Source: Neoroseomonas lacus (lineage in GTDB: Bacteria > Pseudomonadota > Alphaproteobacteria > Acetobacterales > Acetobacteraceae). Taken from it: DNA of 64,000 nucleotides. The stretch spans positions 372,001 through 436,000 of the forward strand of contig NZ_BMKW01000003.1 of the NCBI RefSeq assembly GCF_014644535.1, written 5' to 3'. Below are positions 45,775 to 53,620 of this stretch, piece by piece. The translations under genes and the position numbers were made by a program. Each line of letters starts with the position of its first letter. The stretch's first letter is position 1. The notes beneath the pieces are model-generated. The model worked only from the letters and a program-made list of their open reading frames with translations. It was not told the origin of the DNA and searched no databases.

Positions 45775-46959
45775 ATGGCCTACTACCAATCCAAGCCCAC
45801 CGCCGGCCGCCACTTCCTGCAGATCCCGGGACCCACCAACGTCCCCGACCGCGTGCTGCGCGCCATGGACAACCCCACCATGGACCATCGCGGCCCGGAT
45901 TTCGGCCGCTTCGGCAAGCAACTGCTCGAGAAGGTCCGCCACGTCTTCAAGACGCAATCCCACGTCATCATCTACCCGGCCTCCGGCACCGGCGCCTGGG
46001 AAGCCGCCCTGACCAACACCCTGTCCCCCGGCGACCGCGTGCTGATGTGCGAGACCGGCTGGTTCGCCCATCTGTGGCAGGAAATGGCCGGCCGCCTCGG
46101 CATCGTCACCGACCTGGTCAAGACCGACTGGCGCCGTGGCGCCGACGTCGCCCAGATCGAGGCCCGCCTGCGTGACGACAAGGCGCACGCCATCAAGGCT
46201 GTCTGCGTCGTCCACAACGAGACCAGCACTGGCTGCACCACGCGCGTGGACGAGGTCCGCCGCGCCATGGACGCCGCCGGCCACCCGGCGCTGCTGCTGG
46301 TGGACACCATCTCATCCCTGGGCTCCATCGACTACCGCCATGACGAATGGGGCGTGGACGTCACCGTCGCCGGCTCGCAGAAGGGCCTGATGCTGCCCCC
46401 CGGCCTGTCCTTCAACGCGATCAGCGCCAAGGCTCTGAAGGCGTCCGAGACGGCCAAGCTGCCGCGCTCCTTCTGGGACTGGAAGCCGATGCTGGCATCC
46501 AACGCGACCGGCTACTTCCCCTACACCCCGGCGACCAACCTGCTCTATGGCCTCGACGCCGCGGTGGACATGCTGCTGGAAGAAGGCCTCGACAACGTCT
46601 TCGCCCGCCACGACCGTTTCGCCGAAGCCACCCGTCGCGCCGTCCGGCACTGGGGCTTCGAGATCCAGTGCGCGGAACCGCGCCACTACTCCTCGGCACT
46701 CACCGCCGTGCGCCTACCCGAAGGCCATTCCGCCAACGCGCTGCGCGCGACGATCCTCGAAAAGCACAACATGTCGCTCGGCAACGGGCTTGGGCAGCTC
46801 AACGACATCGTCTTCCGCATCGGCCATCTCGGCGACTTCGGCGACCTGCCGCTGATCGGCACGCTGGGCGGTGTGGAGATGGGCCTGCGCGAGGCCGGCG
46901 TGCCCTACAAGGCCGGCGGCGTGCTGGCGGCGATGGACTACCTCGCCGGCAATGCGTGA
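45775..46959 (+). CDS. Class V aminotransferase, serine/alanine-glyoxylate type
   Basis: Predicted 394 aa. PLP-dependent fold type I enzyme: LQIPGPTNVPDRVLRAM at the N-terminus, MDHRGPDF, PASGTGAWEAAL, VVHNETSTG, and the PLP lysine in VAGSQKGLMLPPG. These match serine-glyoxylate aminotransferases of methylotrophs and alphaproteobacteria. It would convert glyoxylate to glycine, consistent with the divergent 2-hydroxyacid dehydrogenase producing 2-oxoacids. CGGGAGCC precedes the ATG. Confidence 0.92.
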   Translation: MAYYQSKPTAGRHFLQIPGPTNVPDRVLRAMDNPTMDHRGPDFGRFGKQLLEKVRHVFKTQSHVIIYPASGTGAWEAALTNTLSPGDRVLMCETGWFAHLWQEMAGRLGIVTDLVKTDWRRGADVAQIEARLRDDKAHAIKAVCVVHNETSTGCTTRVDEVRRAMDAAGHPALLLVDTISSLGSIDYRHDEWGVDVTVAGSQKGLMLPPGLSFNAISAKALKASETAKLPRSFWDWKPMLASNATGYFPYTPATNLLYGLDAAVDMLLEEGLDNVFARHDRFAEATRRAVRHWGFEIQCAEPRHYSSALTAVRLPEGHSANALRATILEKHNMSLGNGLGQLNDIVFRIGHLGDFGDLPLIGTLGGVEMGLREAGVPYKAGGVLAAMDYLAGNA

Positions 46960-46963
46960 CGTC

Positions 46964-46995
46964 ATCCCGGCGTCGCGGATGGGCGAAGCCGGGAT
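46964..46995 (+). terminator. Hairpin after the aminotransferase
   Basis: ATCCCGGC and GCCGGGAT form an 8-bp stem around a 16-nt loop, 4 nt after the stop. It recalls dispersed alphaproteobacterial palindromes starting GTCATCCCGG. A partial second occurrence, GACGTCATCCC, follows the stop at 52777. Confidence 0.4.
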
Positions 46996-47208
46996 CAGGG
47001 GCGCCGGGTTTCACGGTGCCCCATCGCCGCCGAACGCCGGATCACCGCTCACCCGTCCGGCAGGCCTCGAATGCCGGGCGCGGCCACGCCGCCCGCCGGC
47101 GGCAGGCGGCTTGGGCTATGGTCGGCATCGCAGGCGATGAATGCCAGCCACAGCTGGCCATCCGGTCAGGGCGGGGCCGACGTGGCGGCTGGGTGGAGGG
47201 TTGGTGCG

Positions 47209-47499
47209 ATGGATGCTGAAGAGTTTCGGCGCAGCCTGGATGAGGCCGCGCCGCCGGACGGGTTGCCCACCCCGCTGCTGGCGCTCTGGTGGGACGCTCG
47301 CGGGGACTGGCAGCGCGCCCATGAGGCCGCCCAGGCCGGCGAGGACGCCGACAGCGCCTGGGTCCATGCCTATCTGCATCATCGGGAAGGCGACCTCGCC
47401 AATGCCGGCTACTGGTACCGGCGCGCCGGCAAGCCAACGGCAGGCATGCCGCTCGACGAGGAAGCCTCCGCCATCCTGGCCACGCTGCTGGCACGCTGA
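47209..47499 (+). CDS. Conserved hypothetical protein (helical, TPR-like)
   Basis: Predicted 96 aa, without signal or membrane segment. LLALWWDARGDWQRAHEAAQ followed by AWVHAYLHHREGDLANAGYW and YRRAGKP gives a two-helix repeat pattern that I recognise from short uncharacterised proteins of alphaproteobacteria. GGAGGG 8 nt before ATG 47209 supports the start. Function unknown. Confidence 0.75.
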   Translation: MDAEEFRRSLDEAAPPDGLPTPLLALWWDARGDWQRAHEAAQAGEDADSAWVHAYLHHREGDLANAGYWYRRAGKPTAGMPLDEEASAILATLLAR

Positions 47500-47505
47500 G
47501 ACCAA

Positions 47506-47530
47506 CGGCACGAGGCATTGACTCGTGCCG
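47506..47530. terminator. Hairpin after the 96-aa gene
   Basis: CGGCACGAG and CTCGTGCCG make a perfect 9-bp stem with a 7-nt loop, 6 nt after the stop and between two convergent genes. There is no T-tract. Confidence 0.5.
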
Positions 47531-47707
47531 AGGCCGATAGCGTTGAGAAAGCCAAGCAAACCGGAGGTTTGCGCCCGGCGCTTGAGGGCAGGGAAGAGCG
47601 GATGCCAACGATCGAGGAATTCGGCCGTTGCTGTGAGGCGCGCCACCGCCACCCACCAAGCGCCTGCGGTCGGAAACGGGCCGAATGGCGCGTTTGCAGA
47701 CAGCCTC

Positions 47708-48217
47708 TCAGGCCGGCAACAGTCGCCCGTGTTCCTGCAGCCAGCGCGTGACCTCGGCTGCCGCCGCGCGCAGCCGCGCCGTCTCGGGCAAGTCCGCCGC
47801 CCGGTACAGGGTCTTCTCAACCCGGATGGGCGGCACCTCCAGCACCAAGGTCTCGTTCACCGTGCCGCGGTATTGCGAGAGATGCTCGGCCGGAATGTCG
47901 CGCTCGAACAGCGCATCGCCCAGCAGGCAGTCCAGCATCAGCAGGATCATCCGCCGCGGCGGCGCGCCCTGCCACCGCTCGACGTCAAAGACCGTGAAAT
48001 CGGCCGGGGTCGGCCGCGCCTTGGTCCAGGTCGCCACCGCATCATCGCCGGCGGCAGCCAACTCGAGAAGGTCCGACGCCCAGTCCGGCCCGACCTCGCC
48101 ACCCCGGCGCCAGTAACTCGCGCGGAAACCGCGCTGCACGAACCCCACCGGATCGCCGGCATAGCTCCGGCGCAGCGCCGCGGCGTCGGCCACCCAGGGG
48201 GCGGGTTCAATAGCCAT
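47708..48217 (-). CDS. Unknown protein coupled to PAAR effector 2; candidate immunity or adaptor
   Basis: Predicted 169 aa, soluble, acidic, no recognised domain. Features seen: YWRRGGEVGPDWASDLLELA and LLMLDCLLGDALFERDIPAE. Its start codon lies 11 nt inside the end of the PAAR-metalloprotease gene, a strong sign of translational coupling. The last gene of a toxin operon is often the immunity protein or a dedicated chaperone. Because a periplasm-acting toxin would need an exported immunity protein and no signal peptide is visible, an adaptor or cytoplasmic immunity role fits better. Confidence 0.75.
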   Translation of the reverse strand: MAIEPAPWVADAAALRRSYAGDPVGFVQRGFRASYWRRGGEVGPDWASDLLELAAAGDDAVATWTKARPTPADFTVFDVERWQGAPPRRMILLMLDCLLGDALFERDIPAEHLSQYRGTVNETLVLEVPPIRVEKTLYRAADLPETARLRAAAAEVTRWLQEHGRLLPA

Positions 48218-49070
48218 GGTTCTTCAACACCTGGTCGTAATGGCTCTGATGCGGGTGGGGCAGGGTGCCATCGGCGGCCGGCCAGGTCTCGGCCATGATG
48301 TCATTCGGCGGCGCGCCGGGGTTCTTCGCCGTGCCTGTCGGCGTGTCGTGGTAATCGTCATCGAGGCCGAGTGTGTGGCCATATTCATGCGCGATGCGGC
48401 GCGGCCGGCCGGCATCGGTCGCCGCCGCCGGGGTCTGCCGCCCCTCGCCATTGCCATAGAGCGACTGGTCCATGCGGTTCTGCGCCGGATCCACGGTGAT
48501 CTGGTCATAGCCGGCCGTCGCCGTGCCGGAGGTATTCACCTTCGTGTTGACCTGCACATTCACGGCATAGGTCTCGCCATTCACCGTCATGGTGCCGGAC
48601 CAGGTGTCCTCGATCTGCTTCTTGGCGGCATCGGCATAGGCCTGGGTCGCGCCCGGCCCGGAATATTCCATGTTTGTCGTGATATAGACCGTCTTGGTGA
48701 TCGGATCGACATAGACCCGCGTGCTGCCGTTATGCGCGGCGATGGCCGCCGCCTGGCTTTGCATGTTGGCGGCAGCACCGCCCACCAGCACGGTGAAGCA
48801 ACCCAGAATGATCATGCCCCCATGCAGGGAGGTATCGAGGATGCGCGATTGCGGCATCTTGCACGACAGCACCGTCGTCGATCCCTGCGCGATGACATCC
48901 GGCGGGCCGATGCAGGTGCACACATCGAGCGCGCGCGCGGCCGGCAGCTTGCCGATCAGCACGGTCGTCGCCCCCGGCGAGGTGATCGGCCCGCCCACAT
49001 GCGGCACGATGCCAGTCACCATCGGGCAGAGATGCAGGTCGGTCAGGCGCGCGGCGGGAAAGCCGACCAT
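48207..49070 (-). CDS. PAAR-repeat protein with C-terminal metzincin-like metalloprotease domain (putative effector)
   Basis: Predicted 287 aa. Residues 1-97 are a PAAR tip domain (MVGFPAARLTDLHLCPM, VPHVGGPI, HGGMIILGCFTVLVG), the sharpened end of type VI or other contractile injection spikes. From about residue 115 a separate domain carries RRIAHEYGHTLGLDDDY, a metzincin-type HExxHxxGxxD zinc site, followed by a possible Met-turn in NDIMAETWP. No signal peptide is present, as expected for cargo loaded on a spike. The N-terminal domain is about three quarters identical to that of the gene at 50358-51245. The target is unknown; anti-bacterial or anti-eukaryotic proteolysis is inferred. Confidence 0.85.
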   Translation of the reverse strand: MVGFPAARLTDLHLCPMVTGIVPHVGGPITSPGATTVLIGKLPAARALDVCTCIGPPDVIAQGSTTVLSCKMPQSRILDTSLHGGMIILGCFTVLVGGAAANMQSQAAAIAAHNGSTRVYVDPITKTVYITTNMEYSGPGATQAYADAAKKQIEDTWSGTMTVNGETYAVNVQVNTKVNTSGTATAGYDQITVDPAQNRMDQSLYGNGEGRQTPAAATDAGRPRRIAHEYGHTLGLDDDYHDTPTGTAKNPGAPPNDIMAETWPAADGTLPHPHQSHYDQVLKNHGY

Positions 49071-49133
49071 TCCTCACATTCCCCATGTTGCACCATGCCC
49101 GGTACGGCGGGCCGTGATGCAGTATAGGCAAGC

Positions 49134-49763
49134 CTACACGTCCCAACGTGCGATGAAGCTCACGATGTCGTCCGACTGGAAATCTTCGAGCCGCTCCATC
49201 ACCGTCTCGAACGGCCAGTCCCACCACGCGATGCGGCGCAACGCATCGGCGATCGCGGGCGGGAAGCGGTCGCGGATCACCCGCCCCGGCACGCCGCCGA
49301 CAATCGCATAGGGCGCCACATCCTTCGCCACCACCGCCCCGGCCGCGAGCACCGCCCCATCGCCCACCGTGACGCCGGCGAGCACGGTCACGCCATGGCC
49401 GATCCAGACATCGTTGCCGATGGTCACCCGCGCCGCCCGCCGCGCCTCGAAGAACGCCGCGTCGCGCTGCTTCGAGGCGTCGTAATACTCCGGCACATAG
49501 GTGAAGCGATGCAGCGAGGGCCGCTCCATCGGATGGTTCGGCGGCCCGATCCGAACATGCGCGGCGATGGCGCAGAATTTCCCGATCGTCGTATCCGCCA
49601 CCTGGCAGTCATGCCCGAGATAGGAGGCGTCGCCGATCGTCGAATACTCGACCGCGCAGCGCTCCAGCACTTCGCAATGCGCGCCCAGCACGACCTCGCG
49701 CAGCTTCACGCTCGGATGCACAAAGGTCTCCGCGAGCTTCGCCCGCTTCACCGCCTGGTCCAT
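49134..49763 (-). CDS. Hexapeptide-repeat acetyltransferase (phosphonate-metabolism TIGR03308-like)
   Basis: Predicted 209 aa, a left-handed beta-helix acyltransferase: repeated [LIV]-G-x4 units, [39 protein letters not shown] and [17 protein letters not shown]. The closest family I recognise is the transferase often found with C-P-lyase genes (TIGR03308), including a shared [11 protein letters not shown] segment; XAT-type chloramphenicol/streptogramin acetyltransferases are the broader relatives. Here it sits inside the PAAR effector operon, 48 kb away from the phosphonate genes. A GTG at 49769 is an alternative start. Confidence 0.82.
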   Translation of the reverse strand: MDQAVKRAKLAETFVHPSVKLREVVLGAHCEVLERCAVEYSTIGDASYLGHDCQVADTTIGKFCAIAAHVRIGPPNHPMERPSLHRFTYVPEYYDASKQRDAAFFEARRAARVTIGNDVWIGHGVTVLAGVTVGDGAVLAAGAVVAKDVAPYAIVGGVPGRVIRDRFPPAIADALRRIAWWDWPFETVMERLEDFQSDDIVSFIARWDV

Positions 49764-49775
49764 CGACACCCACCC

Positions 49776-50336
49776 TCAGATAAACGAAGGAATCCCCGGC
49801 GCCGGCAACGCGATCTCGCTCGTCAGGAATTCCTGCAACTGCTTACCGAACCCGCTGTCGCATTCCAACGGCGCGCCCGGCGGCGACGCCATCGACGGCA
49901 CGATCACCCCCGCCCCGGGCGGGAACCGCGCCGAATCGAGGATGCCGAGATTGAATCCGAGGCTCGGCAACATCCGCGGCTCCCGCAGCGGCGTCGGCGG
50001 CGGCCCGTAGAACCCGAACCAGCGCACCGGCAGGGGCAGCTCACAGGCATTCTCCCACCGCTTCCCCGGCTCGAGCTTGGTGAAATACGGTACCGGCTCG
50101 GATTCCACCTTCCGCCCCTCCGGCACGCTCGGCACCCATTTGCCGATCACGACGCGCTCGCCCGAACCGCGCGCGGCGAACAGCAGCGCCGGGTCGCGGT
50201 CGCGATTGCCGACATTGTCCTGCCTGAACAATACCGCCGCGACGAAGATGTCGGTCACCCGCGTGTTGACCAGCACGACGTCGAGATACAGCGCTTCGCG
50301 CGTCAGGCCTGTGATCGTGACCGAAAGGCTCGCCAT
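49776..50336 (-). CDS. Unknown beta-rich protein following PAAR effector 1; candidate immunity or adaptor
   Basis: Predicted 186 aa with no signal peptide. The first 60 residues alternate hydrophobic and polar residues (SVTITGLTREALYLDVVLVN, FVAAVLFRQDN), suggesting a beta-sandwich; the C-terminal half is rich in Pro and Gly. I recognise no family. It starts 21 nt after the PAAR-M91 gene and ends just before the acetyltransferase, inside the same operon. A protease-inhibitor or effector-loading role is possible but unproven. Confidence 0.75.
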   Translation of the reverse strand: MASLSVTITGLTREALYLDVVLVNTRVTDIFVAAVLFRQDNVGNRDRDPALLFAARGSGERVVIGKWVPSVPEGRKVESEPVPYFTKLEPGKRWENACELPLPVRWFGFYGPPPTPLREPRMLPSLGFNLGILDSARFPPGAGVIVPSMASPPGAPLECDSGFGKQLQEFLTSEIALPAPGIPSFI

Positions 50337-50357
50337 CGGGTTCGTTCCGTCCGTCGT

Positions 50358-51245
50358 TCAGTAGCGGGGGCGCTGGTATTCATGCGGGTTCTTGCTGATC
50401 CCCTGGTCGTCGAAATCCTTGCGCAGCTTGTTCTCGGTAAAGGGATCATTGGCATAGGGCCCGAGCCCGACCGCCTGCTGCTCATACCCTGGCGCGGAAT
50501 AGGTATTGCCATCCGCGCCGGTGTAGTTGCTGGTCGCCTTCACATTGGTGCCGTGCACATCGTGGTCGGCGTGGATCAGCTCATGCCCCAGCCCGATCGC
50601 CGGGTCGCGCGTCTGGTCCGGCCGGCCGTTCAGCTTGTCCTTGTCGGGGTTGAAATGCACCACGGCATCGGTGCCCGCGCCGGGCGCCCCGGTCAGCGGG
50701 TTGGTGTAGCCGGCCCCGTCCTCGGAATTGGTGCCGTCGGTACTCTGCTTGATGGTCGTCGTATGCGGCGCCGCATCCAGGCTCTGCAACAGGGCCAGCC
50801 CGGTCGGCGTCGCCGCCAGCTTGGCCAGCGCCATCATCGTCTTGAGCTGGAATTCCGGTGACCCCTCCAGCTTGATCTGCGACTTGCCCGACAGGATCTT
50901 CGCCAGCAACGCCGCGGCGGCCCCGCCGCCGCCACCGCCGCCACCTGCCCCGTCGCCGACCAGCACGGTGAAGCAGCCGAGCACGATGATCCCGCCATGG
51001 GCGCAGTTATCCAGGATGCGCGCCTGCGGCATCTTCATCGTCATCACGGTCGCCGAGCCCTTGGCGATCATGTCTGGCGGCCCGACGCACACACACATGT
51101 CGGTCACCCGCGCGGCCGGCAACTTGCCGATCAGCACGGTGGGCGCGCCGGGTCCTGCGATCGGCCCGCCGACATGCGGCACCAGCACCGTGAACATCGG
51201 GCAGATGTGCAGGTCGGTCAGCCGTGCGGCGGGGAATCCGACCAT
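50358..51245 (-). CDS. PAAR-repeat protein with C-terminal M91/NleD-like metalloprotease domain (putative effector)
   Basis: Predicted 295 aa. Residues 1-97 form the PAAR tip (MVGFPAARLTDLHICPM, VPHVGGPI, HGGIIVLGCFTVLVG). A glycine run of eight residues and an Ala-rich hinge (about 98-115) join it to a C-terminal domain with AIGLGHELIHADHDVHG, an HExxH zinc site with the downstream acidic/His residues of the M91 family (type III effector NleD). The end of the protein, DPFTENKLRKDF, also fits M91 proteins (TENxLR). It is the first gene of the minus-strand island; GGAAGAG precedes its ATG. No injection-machine structural genes are in the window. Confidence 0.87.
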   Translation of the reverse strand: MVGFPAARLTDLHICPMFTVLVPHVGGPIAGPGAPTVLIGKLPAARVTDMCVCVGPPDMIAKGSATVMTMKMPQARILDNCAHGGIIVLGCFTVLVGDGAGGGGGGGGAAAALLAKILSGKSQIKLEGSPEFQLKTMMALAKLAATPTGLALLQSLDAAPHTTTIKQSTDGTNSEDGAGYTNPLTGAPGAGTDAVVHFNPDKDKLNGRPDQTRDPAIGLGHELIHADHDVHGTNVKATSNYTGADGNTYSAPGYEQQAVGLGPYANDPFTENKLRKDFDDQGISKNPHEYQRPRY

Positions 51246-51380
51246 GTCTCTTCCATCACTCCATCAAAGCCAATGTCGCGGCCCGCGGGCGTCGCGGCAA
51301 GCGCCGCTCCTGCCATGCCCGCGGCGTTGTCACCCCGTGCCGGCTGGCGCACCCTTCGCCACTGACGAAGGAGAGCACCG

Positions 51381-52103
51381 ATGCCGTCACCCATTCAGCT
51401 CTGGACCTGGCCGACCCCGAATGGCCACAAGGTCCATATCCTGCTGGAGGAACTGATAGAGGAGGGCAGGGGCCTGCCCTACGAAGTGATTCCTGTCGCG
51501 ATCGGCAAGGGTGAGCAGTTCCGCCCCGAATTCCTCGCCATCACCCCCAACCATCGCATCCCCGCCATCATCGACCCCGAAGGCCCGGGCGGAGCGCCCC
51601 TCAAGTTGTTCGAAAGCGCCGCGATCATGCTCTACCTGGCCGAGAAGGCCGGCAGCGCGCTGATTCCGACCGACCCCGCCACCCGCTACACCGCCCTGCA
51701 ATGGCTGATGTTCCAGATGGGCGGCGTCGGTCCGATGTTCGGCCAGTACAACCACTTCGCCAACTACGCGGTCGAGAAACTGCCCTACGCGATCGAGCGT
51801 TACACGAATGAGGTGGCACGGCTGCACCGGGTGCTCGACAAGCGCCTGGCGGAATCGCCCTATCTGGCCGGAGAGGCATATTCGCTGGCCGACATCGCGA
51901 CCTTTCCCTGGATCCGGAATCCGGAGCGGCGCAACGTTGATCTCGGTCAATATCCGAACGTCCAGCGCTGGCACGATGCCATTGCCGCGAGGCCCGCTGT
52001 CCAACGCGGCGTCGCGGTGCTGGCAGAGAACCAGCGTCGTGGCACCATGACCGATGCCGAACGTGAGATCATGTTCGGCAAGACCCAGTTCGCGGCGCGC
52101 TGA
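51381..52103 (+). CDS. Glutathione S-transferase (YghU/YfcG-like)
   Basis: Predicted 240 aa. Thioredoxin-fold N-terminus with WTWPTPNGHKVHILLEEL, then PNHRIPAIIDPEGPGG and LFESAAIMLYLAEK, followed by an all-helical C-terminal domain with YSLADIATFPWI. The TPNG(H/Q)K motif and length match the disulfide-bond reductase branch of GSTs (Nu class, YghU/YfcG). AAGGAGAG precedes ATG 51381. It diverges from the PAAR island, with 135 bp between, and is followed by a glyoxalase-like gene. Confidence 0.9.
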   Translation: MPSPIQLWTWPTPNGHKVHILLEELIEEGRGLPYEVIPVAIGKGEQFRPEFLAITPNHRIPAIIDPEGPGGAPLKLFESAAIMLYLAEKAGSALIPTDPATRYTALQWLMFQMGGVGPMFGQYNHFANYAVEKLPYAIERYTNEVARLHRVLDKRLAESPYLAGEAYSLADIATFPWIRNPERRNVDLGQYPNVQRWHDAIAARPAVQRGVAVLAENQRRGTMTDAEREIMFGKTQFAAR

Positions 52104-52135
52104 CGGCGCCCGGACCAAGAAAGCCCAGGAATCGC

Positions 52136-52777
52136 ATGGCCGAGATCGATCACATCGTCATTGGCGCCACCACTCTCGAGGACGGCGCCCGCTACATTGA
52201 GGAAACCTTCGGCGTGAAGCCGTCCAAGGGCGGCGCGCATGTCGGCCTCGGCACGCACAACCTGCTGCTCGGACTCGGCGCCAATTGCTACCTGGAGATC
52301 ATCGCCCCGGACCCTGGCCAGGTGGAGCCGCCCCATCCGCGGCTGTTCGACCTCGACGATGCCGGACTGCGCACCATGCTCGAAGCCGAGCCGCGGCTGA
52401 TCGCCTATGTCGCCTCGACGCCCACGCTGGAGCCGATGGTGGCCCGGCTCGGCGCCTCGCGTGCCGGCGAGATCCGCGCCATGTCGCGCGGCGACTACGC
52501 CTGGCGCATGGCCTTCCCGCCGCAGCGCCAGGATATGGAAAACCTGATCCCCGCGCTCATCCAATGGGACAGCGAGCGTGCCGCCAAGCACATCAAGGAC
52601 TCCGGCTGGCGCCTGACCTCGCTGGAGGCCGAACACCCCGACACCCAGGCGCTGCACGGCGCGCTGGAGGCGCGGGGCCTGACCGATGCGGTGAAGATCC
52701 GCCAAAGCCCGCATGTACGCCTGATTGCCCATCTGCGTCACAAGGATGGCCGTGAGGTGACGCTGACCAGCGCCTGA
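52136..52777 (+). CDS. Glyoxalase-like (VOC family) protein
   Basis: Predicted 213 aa. IDHIVIGATTLEDGARYIEE and FGVKPSKGGAHVGLGTHNLL are the first half of a Glyoxalase_3-type vicinal-oxygen-chelate protein; EIIAPDPGQ continues the fold. The second half has weaker similarity, as usual in this subfamily. It follows the GST by 32 nt and may share its transcript. Substrate unknown. Confidence 0.82.
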   Translation: MAEIDHIVIGATTLEDGARYIEETFGVKPSKGGAHVGLGTHNLLLGLGANCYLEIIAPDPGQVEPPHPRLFDLDDAGLRTMLEAEPRLIAYVASTPTLEPMVARLGASRAGEIRAMSRGDYAWRMAFPPQRQDMENLIPALIQWDSERAAKHIKDSGWRLTSLEAEHPDTQALHGALEARGLTDAVKIRQSPHVRLIAHLRHKDGREVTLTSA

Positions 52778-52795
52778 CGTCATCCCCCATCGCCT

Positions 52796-52824
52796 CGCCG
52801 CCGGGGAGAATTACACCGGCGGCG
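52796..52824. terminator. Hairpin between convergent VOC and methyltransferase genes
   Basis: CGCCGCCGG and CCGGCGGCG form a perfect 9-bp stem around an AT-containing 11-nt loop, 18 nt after the VOC stop. It can serve both converging genes. Confidence 0.55.
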
Positions 52825-52904
52825 ACTTCATCTATGGTCGACCTGTACTAGGTGTAGAAAATGCACTGCGCTGATGATGATCACAGGTGGAACGGATGCC
52901 GTTG

Positions 52905-53504
52905 TCAGCCGCCAGGGCGGTATCGCCAGACACTCGCAGGCGGGAAATTGAGCGGCGTCCAGGCTTCGCGCTTCGCCGTGAGGCCGAGCGTGCGTGCGGG
53001 CAGCGGCGAGGTGACGCAATAGCTGTACAGCAGGAAGCCTCGCCCCGGGGCGACCGACTCGACCGCGGCGACGAATCGGCGCTGCTGGTCGATCGGCAGC
53101 AGAACCAACGGGATGCCGCAGATGGCCGTGCCGACCTTGCCATGCAGTGCCGCCGGCAATGCCTCGGACAGCGCGAAGGCATCGCCCTCGATCACCGTCA
53201 CGCCGGGCAGGGTGCGCGCCAGGTGACGGGCCATGTCGGGCACGATCTCGACCACCACCAGCCGGTCCGGCGGCACGCCGCCATCGAGCAGCGCACGGCT
53301 CACCGCGCCGGTGCCGGCGCCGAGTTCCACCACGACTTCATCGGCGCTGCGCGAGACCTGCGCGGCGATCCGCCGACCCAGCGCGCGCGAGGACGGCACC
53401 ACCGAACCCATCTGCAGCGGATTGGCAGCCCAGCGCTTCAGGAAAAGGCCGAAACCACCCTTCTGCGCGCCGGACGAGCGGTTCCCGGCGGTGATCCCCG
53501 ACAT
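52905..53504 (-). CDS. Class I SAM-dependent methyltransferase, phospholipid N-methyltransferase (PmtA)-like
   Basis: Predicted 199 aa. FLKRWAANPLQMGSVVPSSR precedes the SAM-binding VVELGAGTGAVSRALL, a combination typical of the Rhodobacter/Sinorhizobium PmtA group that methylates phosphatidylethanolamine to phosphatidylcholine at the inner membrane. CGIPLVLLP stands where related enzymes have their catalytic loop. ATG 53504 with GGAG 6 nt upstream is preferred over ATG 53516. Divergent from pleD. Confidence 0.85.
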   Translation of the reverse strand: MSGITAGNRSSGAQKGGFGLFLKRWAANPLQMGSVVPSSRALGRRIAAQVSRSADEVVVELGAGTGAVSRALLDGGVPPDRLVVVEIVPDMARHLARTLPGVTVIEGDAFALSEALPAALHGKVGTAICGIPLVLLPIDQQRRFVAAVESVAPGRGFLLYSYCVTSPLPARTLGLTAKREAWTPLNFPPASVWRYRPGG

Positions 53505-53620
53505 GCGGTTCTCCATGACTATAATGTGACGATTCAAGGGCTTGTCAGCCGAACCCTGATAAGTCTGGTTGCCGTTGCTGGCCAGTTACGGTTGGATGGC
53601 ACAGCGCGGGGAGAACGGGC

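Noticed and set aside
48207-51245. Interpretation of the PAAR genes as parts of a complete type VI secretion locus
   Set aside because: No VgrG, Hcp, TssB/C sheath, ClpV or baseplate genes are present in the window; only effectors and possible partners are seen.
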